Of a DNA stretch of 64,000 bases, positions 46,142 to 55,327 are shown in pieces. The translations under genes and the position numbers were made by a program. The stretch's first letter is position 1; each line of letters starts with the position of its first letter. This DNA is from Rhodobiaceae bacterium (GTDB lineage Bacteria > Pseudomonadota > Alphaproteobacteria > RS24). The notes under the pieces were generated by a model that was not told the origin of the DNA, did not search any database, and worked only from the letters and a program-made list of their open reading frames with translations. The DNA is taken from NCBI GenBank assembly GCA_018673175.1, contig JABHDF010000057.1, positions 1 to 64,000 of the forward strand, read 5' to 3'.

Positions 46142-46786
46142 ATGCAGTTATTTATAGGCCTCGGAAATCCAGAAGCGAAATACGCCAAGAACCGACACAA
46201 TATAGGTTTTATGGTGATGGACGCTCTGGCCGAGGCCTATTCTTTTGCCCCGTTCAAAGACAAATTTCATGGGCTGGTGGCGCAAGGGATTATTCCCACC
46301 GCCAAAGGCCCTGAAAAAACCTTGCTGCTAAAGCCCCAGACCTTCATGAACAAAAGCGGCGTGAGCGTTGCAGAAGCCGTAAATTTTTATAAGCTCGACG
46401 GCAGCCAAGTCTTGGTTTTCTACGATGAGCTAGACCTGCCGCCCGGCAAACTTCGAATGCGCCGCGACGGCGGCCTCGCGGGTCACAACGGTTTGCGCAG
46501 CATCAAAGCTCATATGGGCGCAGATTTCCGCCGCGCCCGCTTAGGCATTGGCCATCCGGGCCATAAAGACAAAGTGACCGGCCATGTGCTGGGAGATTTT
46601 GCCAAAGCCGACCAAGACTGGTTGGCCGAGTTTTTAACCGCCCTTTGCGACAACGCCCCCTTGGCGGTCGAGGGCGAAGATGCGACGTACCAAACACGGG
46701 TCGTAGAGGCTATGAAGGGCGCTATCCCTGAGCCTGCTAAACCCAAAGCGGCGAAAGCCAAAAAAGACGAATCACCGGAAGGATAA
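46142..46786 (+). CDS. pth: Peptidyl-tRNA hydrolase
   Basis: Releases tRNA from prematurely dissociated peptidyl-tRNA. The 214 residues contain the family landmarks: FIGLGNPEAKYAKNRHNIGFMVMD near the start (catalytic His around residue 20), FMNKSGVSVAEAVNFYKL, LVFYDELDLPPGKLRMR and GLAGHNGLRSIKAHMG. A lysine-rich extension of about 20 residues ends the protein (PKAAKAKKDES). It begins 60 bp after rplY and is followed by ychF after 3 bp. Confidence 0.96.
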   Translation: MQLFIGLGNPEAKYAKNRHNIGFMVMDALAEAYSFAPFKDKFHGLVAQGIIPTAKGPEKTLLLKPQTFMNKSGVSVAEAVNFYKLDGSQVLVFYDELDLPPGKLRMRRDGGLAGHNGLRSIKAHMGADFRRARLGIGHPGHKDKVTGHVLGDFAKADQDWLAEFLTALCDNAPLAVEGEDATYQTRVVEAMKGAIPEPAKPKAAKAKKDESPEG

Positions 46787-46789
46787 ACC

Positions 46790-47887
46790 ATGGGATTTAA
46801 ATGCGGTATTGTGGGCCTGCCCAACGTAGGCAAATCGACCCTGTTCAATGCATTGACGAAAACCGCCAATGCCCAAGCGGCCAATTTTCCTTTCTGCACC
46901 ATTGAGCCAAATGTCGGCGATGTGGCCGTGCCCGATGCGCGCCTAGATGCGCTGGCCGAAATAGCTCAATCCGCCACCCGTATTCCTACCCGCCTGAGCT
47001 TTGTCGACATTGCGGGTCTGGTTCGCGGCGCCTCGAAAGGCGAAGGGCTGGGCAATCAGTTCCTCGCCAACATTCGCGAAGTCGACGCCATTGCCCATGT
47101 GTTGCGATGTTTTGAAGACGATGACATCACCCATGTGGAAGGCGCCATCAACCCGCTATCCGATGCGGACGTTGTAGAAACCGAGCTGATGCTGGCCGAT
47201 TTGGAGAGCCTCGAAAAACGCGACGCCAGTTTGCGGAAAAAATCATCGGCCAAAGATAAAGACGCCGCCGCCGAGTTAGAATTGGTGGAATTGGCTCTGG
47301 CCGAATTGCGCGAAGGCCGCCCCGCCCGCAACGCCGATATTCCCGAAGACCGCCAACGCGAGTATAGCAACTTGCAGTTAATCACCTCCAAACCGGTGAT
47401 TTATGTCTGCAACGTAGAAGAAGCTAGCGCCGAGAGTGGCAATAGTCTGTCGGACAAAGTCGCCGAACGCGCCGCCAGCGAAGGCGCGCAAAGCGTGGTT
47501 ATTTCGGCGCGTATCGAAGAAGAATTGGCGCAATTGGATGATGCCGAACGCCTCGAATATTTAGAAAGCCTAGGGCTTGCAGAACCCGGCCTGAACCGTC
47601 TCATTCGCCAAGGCTATGCGCTGCTCAAGCTCATCACTTACTTCACCGCTGGCCCCAAAGAAGCTCGCGCTTGGACGGTGTCCGACGGCTCGTCGGCGCC
47701 GCAAGCGGCGGGCGTCATTCATACCGATTTTGAACGAGGCTTCATCAAAGCCGAGACCATTGGCTATGACGATTATGTGGAGCATAAAGGCGAACAAGGC
47801 GCGCGCGACGCAGGCCGGCTGCGCCAAGAAGGCAAAGATTACATCGTCAAAGATGGCGATGTGATGCTGTTCCGCTTTAACGTTTAG
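46790..47887 (+). CDS. ychF: Redox-/ribosome-associated ATPase YchF (Obg-like)
   Basis: P-loop ATPase of the Obg superfamily that binds ribosomes. The 365 residues contain the Walker [18 protein letters not shown] (about 5-21), the switch region [20 protein letters not shown], a helical coiled insert (about 130-200), and the TGS domain with [15 protein letters not shown] near 280. The NVEE... specificity loop replaces the NKxD of GTPases, consistent with ATP use. It directly follows pth. Its end overlaps the convergent small membrane gene at 47877-48065 by 11 bp. Confidence 0.96.
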   Translation: MGFKCGIVGLPNVGKSTLFNALTKTANAQAANFPFCTIEPNVGDVAVPDARLDALAEIAQSATRIPTRLSFVDIAGLVRGASKGEGLGNQFLANIREVDAIAHVLRCFEDDDITHVEGAINPLSDADVVETELMLADLESLEKRDASLRKKSSAKDKDAAAELELVELALAELREGRPARNADIPEDRQREYSNLQLITSKPVIYVCNVEEASAESGNSLSDKVAERAASEGAQSVVISARIEEELAQLDDAERLEYLESLGLAEPGLNRLIRQGYALLKLITYFTAGPKEARAWTVSDGSSAPQAAGVIHTDFERGFIKAETIGYDDYVEHKGEQGARDAGRLRQEGKDYIVKDGDVMLFRFNV

Positions 47888-48065
47888 CGGCTTCCTCGCC
47901 TAGCTCTTGAACGGCCTTGCGACGCGCCTTGAGCACAGTCCAGAAGACGACGGCAGCCAGCGCCGCGCCACTGAGCTGAGCACTGGTGCTGCCACAAAGC
48001 GTGGAAACCCATACAATTGCCATCAAACTGGCCGCCACAAAGGGCAGAAAATAATGCAGAGCCAT
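47877..48065 (-). CDS. Small membrane protein, unknown
   Basis: A 62-residue protein with two hydrophobic stretches (about 5-24 and 29-46, the second LSGAALAAVVFWTVL) and a basic end ([17 protein letters not shown]). The cytosolic tail would be the C-terminus. It has a good AGGAG ribosome binding site 8-12 bp before the ATG, which supports reality. The stop lies inside the 3' end of ychF on the other strand (11-bp overlap). I do not recognise a family. It sits just beyond the petABC terminator. Confidence 0.55.
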   Translation of the reverse strand: MALHYFLPFVAASLMAIVWVSTLCGSTSAQLSGAALAAVVFWTVLKARRKAVQELGEEAAKR

Positions 48066-48133
48066 TGTCTCGCTCCTCTTGTTATTTTTAAGACCTTAAG
48101 CGTGGCAGGTTCGCGCCCGTTTTGTCCATAAAA

Positions 48134-48165
48134 AAACCCCGCCCTGTTTTCACAGAGCGGGGTTT
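48134..48165. terminator. Terminator after petABC (possibly bidirectional)
   Basis: Stem AAACCCCGC / GCGGGGTTT with an inner CTGT/ACAG extension. On the minus strand it is followed by a run of T residues, immediately after the petC stop (48188). On the plus strand GGTTTGTTTTTG follows. Confidence 0.88.
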
Positions 48166-48187
48166 GTTTTTGTCTCTAGGGCTTTTG

Positions 48188-48964
48188 CTAGTGCAAGTCT
48201 GCCCAGATTTTGCGCATCGAGGCATACATCAGACCGGCAAAAATTGCCAAGTAGATCAGCACCATGAAGCCAGCCCGCTTACGCGCTTCCAGCTCAGGCT
48301 CAGCCGCCCAATTAAGGAAATGCGTAACGTCGAGAGACATCTGCTCTACGCTCGCGGCTGTGCCATCGCCATACTCCAGTAGGTCTTCCATCAGAGGCGA
48401 TGGCATCGCAATTTTGCCGCCCGCCATATATGGATTGTAATAAAGACCCGGACGCATCTCGACGCCCTCCGGGGCCTCTTCATAGCCGGTGAGCAACGCG
48501 TGGATGTAATCTGGGCCACCCGAACGGGCTTTGTTGATTAGGCTCAAATCTGGCGGATAGGCGCCGCCATTGGCCGCGCGTGCCGCATTGTCATTGGGAT
48601 AGGGCGCAACGAAACGGTCGGAGGCCAGAGCTTCGCGCTCATACATATCGCCATAATCGTCAGGCCCATCTTCGACCATATACTCTTTCGCAATCGCCTT
48701 TACTTCGGCTTCGCTGAATTCAGGCCCACCCTCTTGCGACAAATTACGGAACGAAAGCTGGTTCATCGAATGGCAGCTCGCGCAGACCTCTTTATAGACC
48801 TGATAGCCACGACGCAGCGCATCGCGATCATAGGTGCCGAGAGGGCCGTTAAAGCTCCAGTCGATGACGCCAGGATGTTTGGCATCGCCAGCCGCTTGTG
48901 CCGGTGCGATGAGGCTCATCGCCACAACACTCGCCCCAAGAATGGTTTTTATTGCTTTACGCAT
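48188..48964 (-). CDS. petC: Cytochrome c1 of the bc1 complex
   Basis: Membrane-anchored heme c protein that accepts electrons from the Rieske centre. The 258 residues have a signal peptide cleaved after about residue 24 (PAQAAGD), a heme c motif CASCH (Cys61, Cys64, His65), a later methionine ligand candidate in GGKIAMPSPL, and a C-terminal membrane anchor (FMVLIYLAIFAGLMYASMRKIW). It is a separate gene from cytochrome b, unlike the fused fbcH of some species. It follows petB by 20 bp. Confidence 0.96.
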   Translation of the reverse strand: MRKAIKTILGASVVAMSLIAPAQAAGDAKHPGVIDWSFNGPLGTYDRDALRRGYQVYKEVCASCHSMNQLSFRNLSQEGGPEFSEAEVKAIAKEYMVEDGPDDYGDMYEREALASDRFVAPYPNDNAARAANGGAYPPDLSLINKARSGGPDYIHALLTGYEEAPEGVEMRPGLYYNPYMAGGKIAMPSPLMEDLLEYGDGTAASVEQMSLDVTHFLNWAAEPELEARKRAGFMVLIYLAIFAGLMYASMRKIWADLH

Positions 48965-48984
48965 GTTTTCTTCCCCCTCAGAGC

Positions 48985-50217
48985 CTATTCGGCAGGTTTT
49001 GCGGCCAAGACTGGCTCAGAAATGGATTCCGGTATCGCCTTCGGTTTTTCTACCAAGCCCAATACTGGCAGAACCACCAGGAAGTGCGCGAAGTAGTAAA
49101 TCGTGCCGATACGAGCCAGAACAATGTAAATGCCCTCGGCAGGTTGCGCGCCCAAATAGCCGAGCAACAAGCAGTCGAGAATGAACAAGACATAGAACTG
49201 ACGGAACAGTGGACGATAGCGCGCCGAACGCACTTTCGATGTGTCCAACCATGGCAGCAAGAAGAGAACGAAAATCGCTCCAAACATCAAGGCCACACCG
49301 CCCAGCTTATCGGGTACCGCGCGCAAAATGGCGTAGAACGGCAAGAGATACCATTCCGGCACAATATGCGCTGGTGTGACCAGCGGATTGGCTTGGATGT
49401 AATTATCTGCATGGCCCAAAACATTTGGCGCAAAGAAGATGAAGTAAGAGAACAAGATGAGGAACAACGACAGCGCAAAGCCATCTTTCACCGTGTAATA
49501 CGGGTGGAACGGCACGGTATCTTGTTCGCTTTTCACTGAGATGCCCGTTGGGTTGTTATTGCCCGGTACGTGCAGCGCCCAAATGTGCAGGATGACCACA
49601 CCGAAAATTAGGAACGGGATGAGATAATGCAACGAGAAGAAACGGTTCAGCGTTGGGTTATCGACGGAATAACCGCCCCATAGCCAAATCGCGATGTTCT
49701 CACCGATCAGCGGAATAGCGCCAAACAGATTGGTAATCACGGTCGCGCCCCAGAGGCTCATTTGGCCCCATGGCAAAACGTACCCCATGAAAGCCGCAGC
49801 CATCATCAGGAGATAAATTACCACGCCCAAAATCCATAGGACTTCGCGTGGCGCTTTGTAAGAGCCATAATACAGGCCGCGGAACATATGGATGTATACC
49901 GCGATGAAGAACATCGACGCGCCATTGGCATGAATATAGCGGATCAACCAACCATAGTTCACGTTGCGCATAATGTGCTCAACCGAGTTAAAGGCAAAAT
50001 CGACATGCGGGGTGTAATGCATGGCAAGGATAATGCCTGTGATGATTTGTGTGACGAGACAGAATGTCAAAATACCGCCGAAAGTCCACCAATAGTTGAG
50101 GTTTTTCGGGGTTGGATAATCAACAAAGCTGTCATGTGCCAAACGCAAGATAGGCAGACGTGTGTCGAGCCATTGCGTAAAACCTGTGCCGGGATCGTAA
50201 GTGCTTTCACCGCTCAT
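48985..50217 (-). CDS. petB: Cytochrome b of the bc1 complex
   Basis: Core membrane subunit with two b hemes and both quinone sites. The 410-residue full-length form (not split as in cyanobacteria) has about eight transmembrane helices. Key landmarks are the heme-ligand histidines in the helix around [25 protein letters not shown], the quinol-oxidation site PEWY motif ([21 protein letters not shown]) and the NPTGIS loop. It lies 10 bp downstream of petA. Confidence 0.97.
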   Translation of the reverse strand: MSGESTYDPGTGFTQWLDTRLPILRLAHDSFVDYPTPKNLNYWWTFGGILTFCLVTQIITGIILAMHYTPHVDFAFNSVEHIMRNVNYGWLIRYIHANGASMFFIAVYIHMFRGLYYGSYKAPREVLWILGVVIYLLMMAAAFMGYVLPWGQMSLWGATVITNLFGAIPLIGENIAIWLWGGYSVDNPTLNRFFSLHYLIPFLIFGVVILHIWALHVPGNNNPTGISVKSEQDTVPFHPYYTVKDGFALSLFLILFSYFIFFAPNVLGHADNYIQANPLVTPAHIVPEWYLLPFYAILRAVPDKLGGVALMFGAIFVLFLLPWLDTSKVRSARYRPLFRQFYVLFILDCLLLGYLGAQPAEGIYIVLARIGTIYYFAHFLVVLPVLGLVEKPKAIPESISEPVLAAKPAE

Positions 50218-50227
50218 GGGTCAATTC

Positions 50228-50755
50228 CTATCCAATTTTGATGCGTGTATCGTTGACGAATTCGTAAGCTGGCACTTCCAAGTTTTTCGGTGCCGGGCCT
50301 TTGCGAATGCGCCCTGATGTATCGTAATGCGAGCCATGGCATGGGCAGAACCAGCCATTAAAGTCGCCAGACTGGCCAAGAGGCACGCAACCCAAGTGGG
50401 TGCAAATACCAACCATAACCAACCATTCGTCTTTTTGAACGCGTTCCCCATCGCCTTGCGGGTCTGGTAAATCTGTTACCGCGACGGCGCGCGCTTCCGT
50501 GATTTCGGCTTGCGTGCGGCGGCGGATAAATACCGGCTTGCCGCGCCATGTGACCGTAATGGATTGCCCAGTTTCAACGCTGGACAGGTCGACCTCGATG
50601 GAAGCCAAAGCTTTCACGGAAGCATCTGGGTTCATTTGATGAACCAGTGGCCACACGACATTGGCAACGCCAACGGCGGCAAATGCGCCTGTCGCCAAAT
50701 ACAAAAAGTCTCGACGATTTGGTTGCTCAGCTGTTGGCTTGTCTTGTTCCGCCAT
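50228..50755 (-). CDS. petA: Rieske iron-sulfur protein of the bc1 complex
   Basis: Carries the [2Fe-2S] cluster that oxidises ubiquinol. The 175 residues start with an RR-containing segment (NRRDFL, about 13-18) followed by a hydrophobic anchor (about 19-40), consistent with Tat-dependent export. Cluster ligands are CTHLGC (Cys118, His120, plus Cys123 disulfide) and CPCH (Cys137, Cys139, His140). The start at 50755 has AAGGAG eight bases upstream; the frame is open another 39 codons but into the divergent promoter region. Confidence 0.97.
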   Translation of the reverse strand: MAEQDKPTAEQPNRRDFLYLATGAFAAVGVANVVWPLVHQMNPDASVKALASIEVDLSSVETGQSITVTWRGKPVFIRRRTQAEITEARAVAVTDLPDPQGDGERVQKDEWLVMVGICTHLGCVPLGQSGDFNGWFCPCHGSHYDTSGRIRKGPAPKNLEVPAYEFVNDTRIKIG

Positions 50756-50788
50756 AATGCTCTCCTTATTGCGCCCGATTGTTAGCTC

Positions 50789-50816
50789 TTTATATACAAG
50801 CCAAGATTGAGGGCAA
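50789..50816 (-). promoter_or_regulatory. Candidate petABC promoter
   Basis: On the minus strand TTGCCC (50816-50811) and TATAAA (50794-50789) are separated by 16 bp, which is a reasonable sigma-70 promoter 34 bp upstream of the petA start. A short GTCAC-C-GTGAC palindrome (50847-50857) lies upstream of it, in the petA-hemF gap. Confidence 0.5.
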
Positions 50817-50959
50817 ACTACAGGCTCGGGCGGGGCAATATAATGTGTCACCGTGACGCACAAAAGGCACAATTCCTTGCTTGCCCAAAAGCGAATAAAG
50901 CATTGTTATTGCTATTGTTTTACAAAGGCGCCATATTTGGCGACGAAAGTGGGGAAAAA

Positions 50960-51814
50960 GTGGATCAAGATCTTTGGAATCAGCGAAAAGAAACCGCATC
51001 CGACTGGTTTCGGTCATTGCGAGACAATTTGTGTGAAAGCCTCGAATCACTGGAACCCGATGGCGCCGTTTTTGAACGCAAAAAATGGCACCGTGGCGAT
51101 GGCAGCCAAGAGCTGGGCGGCGGCGAAATGTCGATGCTCCATGGCACCGCTTTTGAAAAAGCTGGCGTTCATATTTCCACCGTGCATGGCGAGTTTTCGG
51201 AAGATTTTCGAAAGCAAGTGGCTGGCGCCGAGGACGACCCGAGGTTTTGGGCCTCTGGCATTTCGGTTATCATTCACCCCACCAATCCCAATGCGCCCAC
51301 CGCGCATATGAACACCCGCATGGTGGTAACCACCAAGGGTTGGTTTGGCGGCGGCGGCGATTTAACGCCCATGCTCGACGCAGCGCGCAGCCCCGAGCAT
51401 GAAGATACAATCGACTTTCACGCCGCCTATCAGGCAGCTTGCGATCAACATGACGCTGACTATTACCCGCGCTTTAAAGCCGAATGCGACGATTATTTCT
51501 ATCTGCCGCACCGCCAAGAGACGCGCGGTACGGGCGGTATTTTTTATGATCATTTAGATAGCGGCGATTGGGATGCAGACTTTTTGTTCACCCAAGATGT
51601 CGGACGCGCGTTCTTACAATCCTATCCAAAAATTGCAGAACGCCGCATTCATCTTCCCTTCGACGACAGCCATCGTGACGAGCAATTGGCCCGACGCGGA
51701 CGCTATGTCGAGTTTAATTTATTGTATGATCGCGGAACTATGTTTGGGCTGAAGACCGGCGGAAATGTCGAGAGCATTTTGTCGTCCATGCCGCCTGTTG
51801 TGAAATGGCCTTAA
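50960..51814 (+). CDS. hemF: Oxygen-dependent coproporphyrinogen III oxidase
   Basis: Converts coproporphyrinogen III to protoporphyrinogen IX with O2. The 284-residue protein has the family blocks [49 protein letters not shown] and [24 protein letters not shown]. The GTG at 50960 (GGGGA five bases upstream) gives a start matching known HemF; ATG codons lie upstream at 50843 and earlier, but that stretch lacks similarity to the family and covers the promoter region. Divergent from petABC. Confidence 0.92.
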   Translation: MDQDLWNQRKETASDWFRSLRDNLCESLESLEPDGAVFERKKWHRGDGSQELGGGEMSMLHGTAFEKAGVHISTVHGEFSEDFRKQVAGAEDDPRFWASGISVIIHPTNPNAPTAHMNTRMVVTTKGWFGGGGDLTPMLDAARSPEHEDTIDFHAAYQAACDQHDADYYPRFKAECDDYFYLPHRQETRGTGGIFYDHLDSGDWDADFLFTQDVGRAFLQSYPKIAERRIHLPFDDSHRDEQLARRGRYVEFNLLYDRGTMFGLKTGGNVESILSSMPPVVKWP

Positions 51815-51816
51815 AG

Positions 51817-53031
51817 CTATTTTTCCATCCGCACGGCTAACTCTGCCGCCACCGCCGCCTCGTCGGGGAACCCGTGTTCCACCCACCAGGCTTCCAATAG
51901 ACGAGACATGACGCCCATGGTCGGCCCGTTCGGCAGACCTGCGGCTTGCATCATCGCCCCTGTCAGAGGAAACTTTGGCCGTTGATAGGCCTCGGCTTGG
52001 CGCACGGCGGCTTGTAAATGCGCCGCATCGCCGTGCCCTTTGGCACAAGCGAGATAGGCGCGATCGACCACCGCCACGGGCCCATCGACATAAAAAGCTT
52101 CTTGCAAATCGCGCCCTTCGGGGGCTTTGGAAAGAGCGGCGCGTATCCGCTCTCCTTGTTTGTTGGAGAGGCGCAAGCTCTTGGCTAAGCCCACGCCCGA
52201 GGCGGCGTCGGGTAGCAGCGCCATCAGCCGCAATATGGGGTCGTCGCTCAGAGCCACCATCGCGTCCAAAGCGTCGAGGCCTTGAGGGGGTAGCTCCAAA
52301 ATAGCCGCTAAAAGTCCTGCCTCGTTGAGCGCGCGCGCCGCCTTTGGCGCCGCGGCCAAACGGATGATTTTTAGCATTTCAGCCTGACGGCGTTCGCCCG
52401 ATAACGTCGCCATCGAAGGCGCCGCAGCGGCACACGCCGCCAAGGCTTCCGCATCTAAATCGGCTTCTGGCGTGAGCCGAAAATGAAACCGGAAATAGCG
52501 CAAAACCCGCAAATAATCTTCTTCAATGCGCGCGCTTGCCGCGCCGATGAAGTGTACATGTTTGGCTTTTATGTCGTCCAGCCCCTGTCCTGTTGGGTCG
52601 TGTAGGGTGCCATCAGCATCGGCATAAAGCGCGTTTATGGTGAAGTCGCGCCGCGCCGCATCGCCTTGCCAATCTTGAGTGAAGGCGACTTTCGCATGGC
52701 GCCCATCGGTGGCCACATCGACGCGCAGGCTGGTAATCTCGTAAATCAATGTGGCGTCTTCGATATGCAGTATCGCCGATACGGTACCGTGCTGGAGCCC
52801 CGTGCCGACCCCTTTGATAGCCGCTGCTTTTAAGCGCTGCATCACCTCTTCGGGCGCCAGATTGGTGGCCATATCGACTTCCGTATCGCGGGTCGCCACT
52901 TGCAAAAGCGTGTCGCGTACGCAGCCGCCAACGCAGCGCGTGATGGCCTCGCCTGCGTTTAAAATTCGCAGCAGCTCTTGCGTCTCTGGCCGCGTTAGCC
53001 ATTGGCTATGTTTTGCATCTAATTGGGTCAT
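51817..53031 (-). CDS. cca: CCA-adding enzyme / poly(A) polymerase family
   Basis: Class II nucleotidyltransferase adding CCA to tRNA 3' ends. The 404 residues have the head-domain GGCVRDTLL and DTEVDMATN motifs (catalytic aspartates), followed by RRDFTINALYAD and the RIEEDYLRVLRYFRFHFRL RNA-binding neck. The C-terminus is less conserved. The encoded CCA on the tRNA in this window suggests it is used partly for repair, but other tRNAs may lack CCA. The ATG at 53031 is preferred; an in-frame ATG at 53067 would overlap the DUF6111 gene. It ends 2 bp from the convergent hemF. Confidence 0.88.
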   Translation of the reverse strand: MTQLDAKHSQWLTRPETQELLRILNAGEAITRCVGGCVRDTLLQVATRDTEVDMATNLAPEEVMQRLKAAAIKGVGTGLQHGTVSAILHIEDATLIYEITSLRVDVATDGRHAKVAFTQDWQGDAARRDFTINALYADADGTLHDPTGQGLDDIKAKHVHFIGAASARIEEDYLRVLRYFRFHFRLTPEADLDAEALAACAAAAPSMATLSGERRQAEMLKIIRLAAAPKAARALNEAGLLAAILELPPQGLDALDAMVALSDDPILRLMALLPDAASGVGLAKSLRLSNKQGERIRAALSKAPEGRDLQEAFYVDGPVAVVDRAYLACAKGHGDAAHLQAAVRQAEAYQRPKFPLTGAMMQAAGLPNGPTMGVMSRLLEAWWVEHGFPDEAAVAAELAVRMEK

Positions 53032-53044
53032 CACGCCCGAAAGC

Positions 53045-53302
53045 CTATTCGAAACGACCGGGTACAATTTTCCCGTCTTCTAGGTAAGGCGCAATGTAAT
53101 TGCCGCTTGGAGCATTGCCTGTGCTAACTCGGTAGCTCACCAGACTGGCCACAACCAAAGCCAAACCGATGAGGGCGGCGGCGGCATATCGCTTGCGCAA
53201 TTTATCGCTCGGCTGGCTCGACGAGACAAACTGTGTCCAGGCCCAGACGATAAAAAACGGGGTTAGGAATAACACCAGATTTATCACAAGTATTCTTATC
53301 AT
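53045..53302 (-). CDS. DUF6111 family small membrane protein
   Basis: An 85-residue protein with an N-terminal hydrophobic segment (about 3-24, including LVLFLTPFFIVWAWTQF) and a second at about 40-56 (AAAALIGLALVVASLV), then a short soluble end. The end GNYIAPYLEDGKIVPGRFE is the recognisable family hallmark (YxxPhxEDGxIVPGxxE). Function unknown. Its start overlaps the Nudix gene stop by four bases and cca follows after 13 bp, so it is in the DUF1285-Nudix-DUF6111-cca unit, a conserved alphaproteobacterial block. Confidence 0.85.
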   Translation of the reverse strand: MIRILVINLVLFLTPFFIVWAWTQFVSSSQPSDKLRKRYAAAALIGLALVVASLVSYRVSTGNAPSGNYIAPYLEDGKIVPGRFE

Positions 53303-53982
53303 CGCGCCAACCTCCGGCTCATGTGCATCAGCATGCCTGCTGTGGCTCCCCAGATATTATAACCCTCAAACTGCAAAGAATAATAGTGGCGCGTTTTGCC
53401 CCCCCACTCGCCCGAATGGCGCTCATAGCCTTGCGCGTCGAGCGCTAAGCTCGCAGGGACTTCGAAAATATCAGCCACTTCATTGGTGTCCGGCGTCAAC
53501 GAAAAGCCGGGTCGGATGAAGCCCACGACAGGCAAAATGAGAAAGCCCGTGCCGGTTTGATAGGTATCTAAAAAACCCGCTACTTCAACAAAGCTGGGGT
53601 CGAGGCCGGTTTCTTCGTGGGCTTCGCGCAAGGCCGTCTCGACAGGCGTGGCGTCTTGGCTCTCCACTTTGCCGCCCGGAAACGCTACCTGCCCTGAATG
53701 TTTATCGAGATGATCGGCGCGTCGCGTCAATAAAATGCTCGGCTCTTGGTCGGGGCCCTTGTCGACCAAGCCAATGAGAACCGCGGCCAAACGCAGGTTT
53801 TTAGATTTCTCAAGCCATTCGTCCTCCGTCGCACCGGCCTCTGGCCAGGGCGAGGGCGAGGGCGAGGGCGAGGATAAGGCACCATCTACTTTATGATCGC
53901 CGAACTGGCCTTCGCTGCTCAACACTTCCGGCGTTGGCAGCTCGCGATTGACCACGGCGGAAATGCGGGCGCGATAGTCCAT
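53299..53982 (-). CDS. NUDIX hydrolase (CoA pyrophosphatase/NudL-like)
   Basis: A 227-residue Nudix enzyme. The segment LLTRRADHLDKHSGQVAFPGGK is the UPF0035 signature of CoA diphosphatases, and the Nudix box follows as ALREAHEETGLD. Coenzyme A or its derivatives are therefore the likely substrates. An SPSPSPSPWP stretch near residue 38 results from a hexanucleotide repeat (53846-53873) in the DNA. The ends overlap both neighbours: 1 bp with DUF1285 and 4 bp with DUF6111. Confidence 0.87.
   Translation of the reverse strand: MDYRARISAVVNRELPTPEVLSSEGQFGDHKVDGALSSPSPSPSPWPEAGATEDEWLEKSKNLRLAAVLIGLVDKGPDQEPSILLTRRADHLDKHSGQVAFPGGKVESQDATPVETALREAHEETGLDPSFVEVAGFLDTYQTGTGFLILPVVGFIRPGFSLTPDTNEVADIFEVPASLALDAQGYERHSGEWGGKTRHYYSLQFEGYNIWGATAGMLMHMSRRLAR
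53846..53873. repeat. Hexanucleotide tandem repeat within the Nudix gene
   Basis: The unit CGAGGG is repeated about four times (53851-53873) with one imperfect copy before. Read on the minus strand it encodes alternating Ser-Pro. Unit length six keeps frame, so copy-number change would lengthen or shorten the linker by two residues. Confidence 0.8.
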
Positions 53983-54620
53983 TAGGCGTTCGCGCCATCA
54001 TCATCGGACAAAATATCTTCCGCCGCTGCGAGCGCGAAAAACTGCCCATGGCTCCAGACGCCAAATTGACCCTCGACGACTTCGCATAGCGCGACTAAAT
54101 CGTAAAACACGGCACGGCTGATCAGCGCTTCAAGGCGCGCGCGCACATGAATATAGGGCGACGGCTCGTCGGTTTTTGCATCCAGCTCAAAGCGCAAGGG
54201 GTGCTCGGGGCCGGCTTCGGTGAAATCTCCGACATTGGTTTCGAACCGCAAGACTTGCTCTTTGCCCTCGCCCGTCACCTGCATGAGCGTGGCGACAAAA
54301 GGCGCATCTTCCACTTCAACTCGAATTTTTTCGACCGGCGAGACGAGGTAATGTTCGCCGTCTTCATCATGGCGCAAAATTGTCGAAAACAAGCGCACCA
54401 GTTTTTTGCGGCCAATCGGAGAATTGGCATAATACCATTGCCCATCGCGCGCAATTTTCATGCCGATGTCGCCGCAATAGTCGGGCTCCCACAAATGCAC
54501 GGGCGGCAAGCCTTTTTCGCCCGTCTGTTTGTTCTCGCCTGCCTTTTCGGCATCCGCAATCACCTTCAGCAGCGCGTTGGCGGCTTCGGCGGTGGCATCT
54601 TGATTGGCTTTTTCCGGCAT
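53982..54620 (-). CDS. DUF1285 family protein
   Basis: A 212-residue soluble protein of the DUF1285 family, recognised from the core motif PPVHLWEPDYCGDIGMKIARDGQWYYANSPIGRKKLVRLFSTILRHDEDGEHYLVSPVEKIRVEVEDAPF (pieces near residues 40-110). The fold is beta-rich and ligand-binding is suspected, but no function is known. It overlaps the Nudix gene by one base (TAATG type) and heads the DUF1285-Nudix-DUF6111-cca operon; the GNAT gene is 27 bp upstream on the same strand. Confidence 0.83.
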   Translation of the reverse strand: MPEKANQDATAEAANALLKVIADAEKAGENKQTGEKGLPPVHLWEPDYCGDIGMKIARDGQWYYANSPIGRKKLVRLFSTILRHDEDGEHYLVSPVEKIRVEVEDAPFVATLMQVTGEGKEQVLRFETNVGDFTEAGPEHPLRFELDAKTDEPSPYIHVRARLEALISRAVFYDLVALCEVVEGQFGVWSHGQFFALAAAEDILSDDDGANA

Positions 54621-54647
54621 GGCGTAATCTCTCTTTCTAGAGAGTAG

Positions 54648-55145
54648 TTAGCACAAATCCGGTGCAGGGCGAACCAGACCGGTCAATTTGGCACAGTCTG
54701 CGCTGGCGCCTTTGACCAAAAGCCGGCTCGGGTCGACCGGACCTGGCAGGCGAACGTCGGTGGGCGCGACCTGAAATCCCACCCGCTCATAATATGGCAA
54801 ATCGCCAACCAAAAGCACGACAGGAAAGCGCGTTTCTTCCACTGCCTGCAACGCGGTTTGCATAAGCTGTTCGCCAATGCCCCGTCCCTGATGGTCTGGA
54901 TGCACCGCCAAAGGGCCCAATAAAAGAGCTGGCGCTTCGCCGATATAAATCGGCCAGAAACCAATCGACCCGATAAGCAGGCCTTGCTCGTCATGGGCGC
55001 AAAAATCATAGTCCGCAACGGCGACATTACCCTCGCGCAAACGCTCTGCCGTTCGCGCCAAACGGCCTGGGCCGAAACACAGATCGAGCAAAGCGGTTAA
55101 AGAGAGCGCATCGGGGCGAAATGGCGTGATTTTGAAACTATGCAT
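54648..55145 (-). CDS. GNAT-family N-acetyltransferase (YhbS-like)
   Basis: A 165-residue acetyltransferase with the acetyl-CoA binding core LLGPLAVHPDHQGRGIGEQLMQTAL (about 77-101) and the C-terminal VGDLPYYERVGFQVAP region that marks the YhbS subfamily. The substrate is unknown. The frame extends 28 codons upstream, but the ATG at 55145 (MHSFKITPFRPDA) begins the first core strand; its ribosome binding site is weak. It is followed after 27 bp by DUF1285. Confidence 0.8.
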   Translation of the reverse strand: MHSFKITPFRPDALSLTALLDLCFGPGRLARTAERLREGNVAVADYDFCAHDEQGLLIGSIGFWPIYIGEAPALLLGPLAVHPDHQGRGIGEQLMQTALQAVEETRFPVVLLVGDLPYYERVGFQVAPTDVRLPGPVDPSRLLVKGASADCAKLTGLVRPAPDLC

Positions 55146-55327
55146 GAGGCTACCACATGAGACTAAAAAGAGCGGGCGTTTATAAAACGAAAGGCCCTGA
55201 TTTTGTGAAAAGGCGAACAACAAAAGCACCTAAGCCGAAACGGCAAGGTGGTTTTAAATTATCGTCGTCGCAAGATTTGTTTCACGATTTTCCTCAAGTT
55301 AAAGCTCAGTTCAAAGTGAGGTTTAGC

